Assembly: GCA_002402165.1 (NCBI GenBank)
Contig: NVVI01000026.1
Span: 11,971-19,500, forward strand
Length of the DNA: 7,530 nt
Source of the DNA: Flavobacteriales bacterium
Lineage (GTDB): Bacteria > Bacteroidota > Bacteroidia > Flavobacteriales_E > Vicingaceae
Direction of reading: 5' to 3'
Translations under genes and position numbers: made by a program
In this document: positions 5,358-7,530 of the stretch, piece after piece
Layout: each line of letters begins with the position of its first letter
Position numbering within the stretch: the stretch's first letter is position 1
The notes under the pieces: model-generated
Told to the model about the DNA's origin: nothing
The model's input: only the letters and a program-made list of their open reading frames with translations
Database searches by the model: none

Positions 5358-6293
5358 TTGGAAGGAATCGTAATAAAATCTACTGGAAGTTGGTATTCTG
5401 TTCGTTTAGATGACGGAGATCAAATAGAGGCACGTATGAAAGGGAAATTCCGATTAAAAGGAATACGGACAACAAATCCCATTGCCGTTGGTGATAAAGT
5501 TACTTTAAAGAAAGAGGAAGACGGAACTGCTGTAATTTATGAGATTGGAAAGCGGAAAAACTATATTATTCGTAAATCCATCAATCTTTCTAAAAAAACC
5601 CACATTCTTGCAGCTAATATTGACCAAGCAATTTTAATAGTCACTATTTCTCAACCAAAAACTTATACTGCTTTTATTGATCGTTTTTTAGTAACAGCTG
5701 AAGCTTACCATATTCCAACTGTAATTATTTTTAATAAAATAGACATATACTCTGATGAAGAAAAAAAGGAGCTTTCTTCTATGAAAAAGAGTTATGAAAA
5801 AATTGGATATCAATGTTTAGAGGTTTCTGCAACAGAAAAAACCAATCTAGAAAAAGTAATCGAAATGATGAAAAATAAAGTTTCTATGATTTCTGGGCAT
5901 TCAGGTGTTGGTAAAACTACGCTATTAAACATAATTGAACCTGGCTTAAATTTAAAAACGAGTGAAATTTCTGAGACTCACAAGGTAGGGAAACACACCA
6001 CAACTTTTGCTGAAATGTTTGAGCTTTCTTTTGGCGGGTATATTATTGATACTCCAGGGATAAAAGCATTTGGATTAATTGAGTTTAAAAAAGAAGAGCT
6101 TTCTCACTATTTTTTAGAAATGAGGGAACGGCTAGATAACTGTTATTTTAATAATTGCCTGCATATTAACGAACCAAGATGTGCCATTAAAGAGGCTCTT
6201 GAAAAAGGTGAAATTCCTGAATTTAGGTATTTAAACTATGTCGGGATGTACAATGATGATGAAGATGAAAATTACAGAGGATTCGGTTATTAA
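5358..6293 (+). CDS. rsgA: Ribosome small-subunit-dependent GTPase A
   Basis: 311-aa circularly permuted GTPase that acts in late 30S ribosomal subunit maturation. Order of parts: an N-terminal OB-fold domain (about 1-70, STGSWYSVRL, GDKVTL), then the permuted G-domain with NKID (126-129) and the SA motif (157-158) ahead of the P-loop GHSGVGKTTL (180-189), then DTPG (231-234), and a C-terminal zinc site C262-x4-C267-x-H269-x5-C275. The start is TTG at 5358: an in-frame TAA lies 12 bp upstream, and the next ATG would remove the first 26 residues including the conserved KSTGSWY strand. The P-loop reads KTT where many homologues have KSS, a minor change. dtd follows after 2 bp in an apparent operon. 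The Asp/Glu-rich tail (300-304) is ordinary. Confidence 0.96.
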   Translation: MEGIVIKSTGSWYSVRLDDGDQIEARMKGKFRLKGIRTTNPIAVGDKVTLKKEEDGTAVIYEIGKRKNYIIRKSINLSKKTHILAANIDQAILIVTISQPKTYTAFIDRFLVTAEAYHIPTVIIFNKIDIYSDEEKKELSSMKKSYEKIGYQCLEVSATEKTNLEKVIEMMKNKVSMISGHSGVGKTTLLNIIEPGLNLKTSEISETHKVGKHTTTFAEMFELSFGGYIIDTPGIKAFGLIEFKKEELSHYFLEMRERLDNCYFNNCLHINEPRCAIKEALEKGEIPEFRYLNYVGMYNDDEDENYRGFGY

Positions 6294-6295
6294 TT

Positions 6296-6748
6296 ATGAG
6301 AGTAGTTATTCAAAGAGTTAGTAAAGCATCCGTTACGATTAACGGTAATGTTAAGAGTGAGATTGATAAAGGCTTGCTAGTTTTATTAGGAATTGAAGAA
6401 GAAGATTCTCAATTAGATATCGAATGGCTTTCAGGTAAAATTTCTCGATTACGAATTTTTGGTGATGAAAACGAAACAATGAACTCATCTGTAAAAGATA
6501 TTAAAGGTGACGTAATTGTCGTAAGTCAATTTACCCTACATGCCAATACCAAAAAAGGGAATAGACCTTCTTTTATTAAAGCGGCAAAACCCGAGATTGC
6601 AGTTCCTTTGTATGAAGAGTTTATTGTTCAATTAGAAAAAGACTTAAGTAAAAAAATACAAACCGGTGAGTTTGGTGCAATGATGCAAGTTGAATTAATT
6701 AATGACGGCCCTGTAACTATAATAATTGATTCGAAAAGGAGAGAATAA
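6296..6748 (+). CDS. dtd: D-aminoacyl-tRNA deacylase
   Basis: 150-aa cytosolic enzyme that hydrolyses D-amino acids (and mischarged Gly) from tRNA, protecting translation. It has both signature motifs of the DTD fold: SQFTLHA (77-83), followed by KKGNRPSF (86-93), and the C-terminal NDGPVTI (136-142), whose Gly138-Pro139 pair is the cross-subunit cis-Pro element that excludes L-amino acids. The N-terminus MRVVIQRVSKASVTI is the family standard and the length is typical. It starts 2 bp after the rsgA stop, so it is translated from the same message; both genes serve ribosome function. No terminator fits in the 4 bp before the convergent next gene. Confidence 0.97.
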   Translation: MRVVIQRVSKASVTINGNVKSEIDKGLLVLLGIEEEDSQLDIEWLSGKISRLRIFGDENETMNSSVKDIKGDVIVVSQFTLHANTKKGNRPSFIKAAKPEIAVPLYEEFIVQLEKDLSKKIQTGEFGAMMQVELINDGPVTIIIDSKRRE

Positions 6749-6752
6749 AGAT

Positions 6753-7310
6753 TTAATATTTGTAGCCTCCTACATTTTCTTCTACATGAACACCTAGCCC
6801 TAATACAATTCTGTTTACAAAATTAAAATATGCTATTACAAGTGTTGCGTCTAAAATAGATCTATCAGTGAGCCCTTTATTTTTTAGAGTACCAATGTAA
6901 GATAATTCTGTTTCATTTCCTGGCGTTTTAGTTAAAGCCCATGCATAATCACAAAGCAGCATGTCTTGCTCAGTTAGATCTAGCTTAGTATAATCTTCTT
7001 TTAATTGTTTTATTTTTTCGTCATCTTTCCAGTAATGATTAACAGCTTCAGCATGATGTAATTGACAGTATTCGCAATTATTTGCTTTTGAAACAACGAC
7101 AGCAATCATTTCTCTTTGTGCTCTTTTTAATGGGGACTGTCCAAACATGATAGTCATGTATAAATCCATATGATTTATAATGGATTCAGGGTTTAAGCTC
7201 TGAATTTTATGAACTTCGGCTATATTCCCTCTTTTAGAAATAAGATTATTATAAATTTCTTTAAGCTTTCCTTCGGCTTCATTTTCTTGTATTACTTTAA
7301 TAAACGCCAT
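6753..7310 (-). CDS. Peroxidase-related AhpD-like (carboxymuconolactone decarboxylase family) protein
   Basis: 185-aa, all-helical, cytosolic-type protein of the AhpD / carboxymuconolactone decarboxylase superfamily. The redox core is intact: Glu67, Cys79-x-x-Cys82 (CEYC) and His86, with the same spacing as the Glu-x11-Cys-x2-Cys-x3-His proton relay of AhpD. The motif context QREMIAVVVSKANNCEYC fits the uncharacterised peroxidase-related subgroup rather than true decarboxylases. A thiol-dependent peroxidase or disulphide reductase activity is expected from the family; the substrate and the reducing partner are unknown, as no AhpC or lipoyl enzyme is nearby. The ATG at 7310 gives MAFIKVIQENEAEG, a usual start. 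Convergent with dtd at 4 bp. Confidence 0.88.
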   Translation of the reverse strand: MAFIKVIQENEAEGKLKEIYNNLISKRGNIAEVHKIQSLNPESIINHMDLYMTIMFGQSPLKRAQREMIAVVVSKANNCEYCQLHHAEAVNHYWKDDEKIKQLKEDYTKLDLTEQDMLLCDYAWALTKTPGNETELSYIGTLKNKGLTDRSILDATLVIAYFNFVNRIVLGLGVHVEENVGGYKY

Positions 7311-7343
7311 TTACTTTTTTAATTTTAAAACAATAACAATGTT

Positions 7344-7373
7344 GCAGTAATAAAATGTCAACTTTCTTACTGC
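7344..7373. repeat. Inverted repeat GCAGTAA-N16-TTACTGC in the AhpD-like gene leader
   Basis: A perfect 7-bp stem with a 16-nt loop, 33-63 bp upstream of the AhpD-like start codon. On the minus strand the loop contains TTGACA, and TGTTAT lies 17 bp after it, so the dyad straddles a possible promoter. There is no T tract directly after it on either strand, so it is not a terminator. An operator or leader hairpin is possible. Confidence 0.4.
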
Positions 7374-7530
7374 TTATAAAAAAGCCCCGAACAAAATAGC
7401 TAATATTGGATGTTATTAAATTGCTATTGAGTATTTAAAAGCAAAACTACCTATAAAACATAAGAAGTTGATTTTCTCTTATTGTAATCCTAAATTTCTT
7501 AAAAGATAATTAATCAATTAAGGTTAATGA
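7374..7530. other. AT-rich non-coding right edge
   Basis: No convincing gene on either strand. Holds AAAAAAGCCCC (7379-7389), which looks like one arm and the T tract of a minus-strand terminator but has no partner arm nearby, and a weak inverted repeat AATAGC (7395-7400) with GCTATT (7423-7428). The last bases could read as the tail of a minus-strand gene ending at a TAA near 7510, but only about six codons would be visible. Confidence 0.4.

Noticed and set aside
7379..7389. Terminator AAAAAAGCCCC on the minus strand
   Set aside because: Reads as GGGGC plus a T tract on the minus strand, but no complementary GCCCC arm exists upstream of it within the window.
7423..7502. Short plus-strand frame with Lys-rich C-terminus
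   Set aside because: About 25 codons, no ATG, GTG or reasonable start after the upstream stop, and AT-driven composition.

Overview
The window looks like a piece of a low-GC chromosome from Bacteroidota, most likely the Flavobacteriales. This rests on several things: a MetK and a GldA that read like the flavobacterial forms, the arrangement exbB - small membrane protein - exbD, sites resembling the Bacteroidota promoter -7 element TAnnTTTG, and a lack of clear Shine-Dalgarno sequences. The genus cannot be told from this sequence. No mobile element, phage gene, CRISPR array, rRNA or tRNA was seen.

Layout. Positions 1-1407, minus strand: a TonB-energising proton-channel operon, read right to left as exbB (277 aa, with a signal peptide and an acidic Pro/Glu/Ala-rich extension), a 148-aa four-helix membrane protein, and the first 39 codons of exbD, which runs off the left edge. 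Positions 1625-2881, minus: metK, S-adenosylmethionine synthetase. Its leader (2882-2981) carries a compact element matching the SAM-II riboswitch pattern, which would give product feedback on SAM synthesis. Positions 3095-3658, minus: a YceI-family secreted protein with a clear intrinsic terminator just after it, so yceI and metK should be separate transcripts. Positions 3842-4312, plus, divergent from yceI: a membrane-anchored small protein resembling the OB-fold (tRNA_anti-like) family. Its stop codon overlaps that of the convergent gldA (4305-5207, minus), an ABC-transporter ATPase of the gliding-motility type. A divergent intergenic region holding a 7-bp tandem repeat separates gldA from rsgA (5358-6293, plus), a ribosome-assembly GTPase with a TTG start, followed after 2 bp by dtd (6296-6748), D-aminoacyl-tRNA deacylase. 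A convergent AhpD-like peroxidase-related gene (6753-7310, minus) and 220 bp of AT-rich non-coding DNA finish the window.

The genes are mostly housekeeping or envelope genes: energy transduction to the outer membrane, SAM supply, ribosome and translation quality control, and gliding or ABC transport. They do not form one pathway. The most interesting items are regulatory: the candidate SAM-II aptamer ahead of metK with a possible alternative hairpin, the heptamer repeat array directly in front of gldA, and a perfect 7+7 dyad upstream of yceI.
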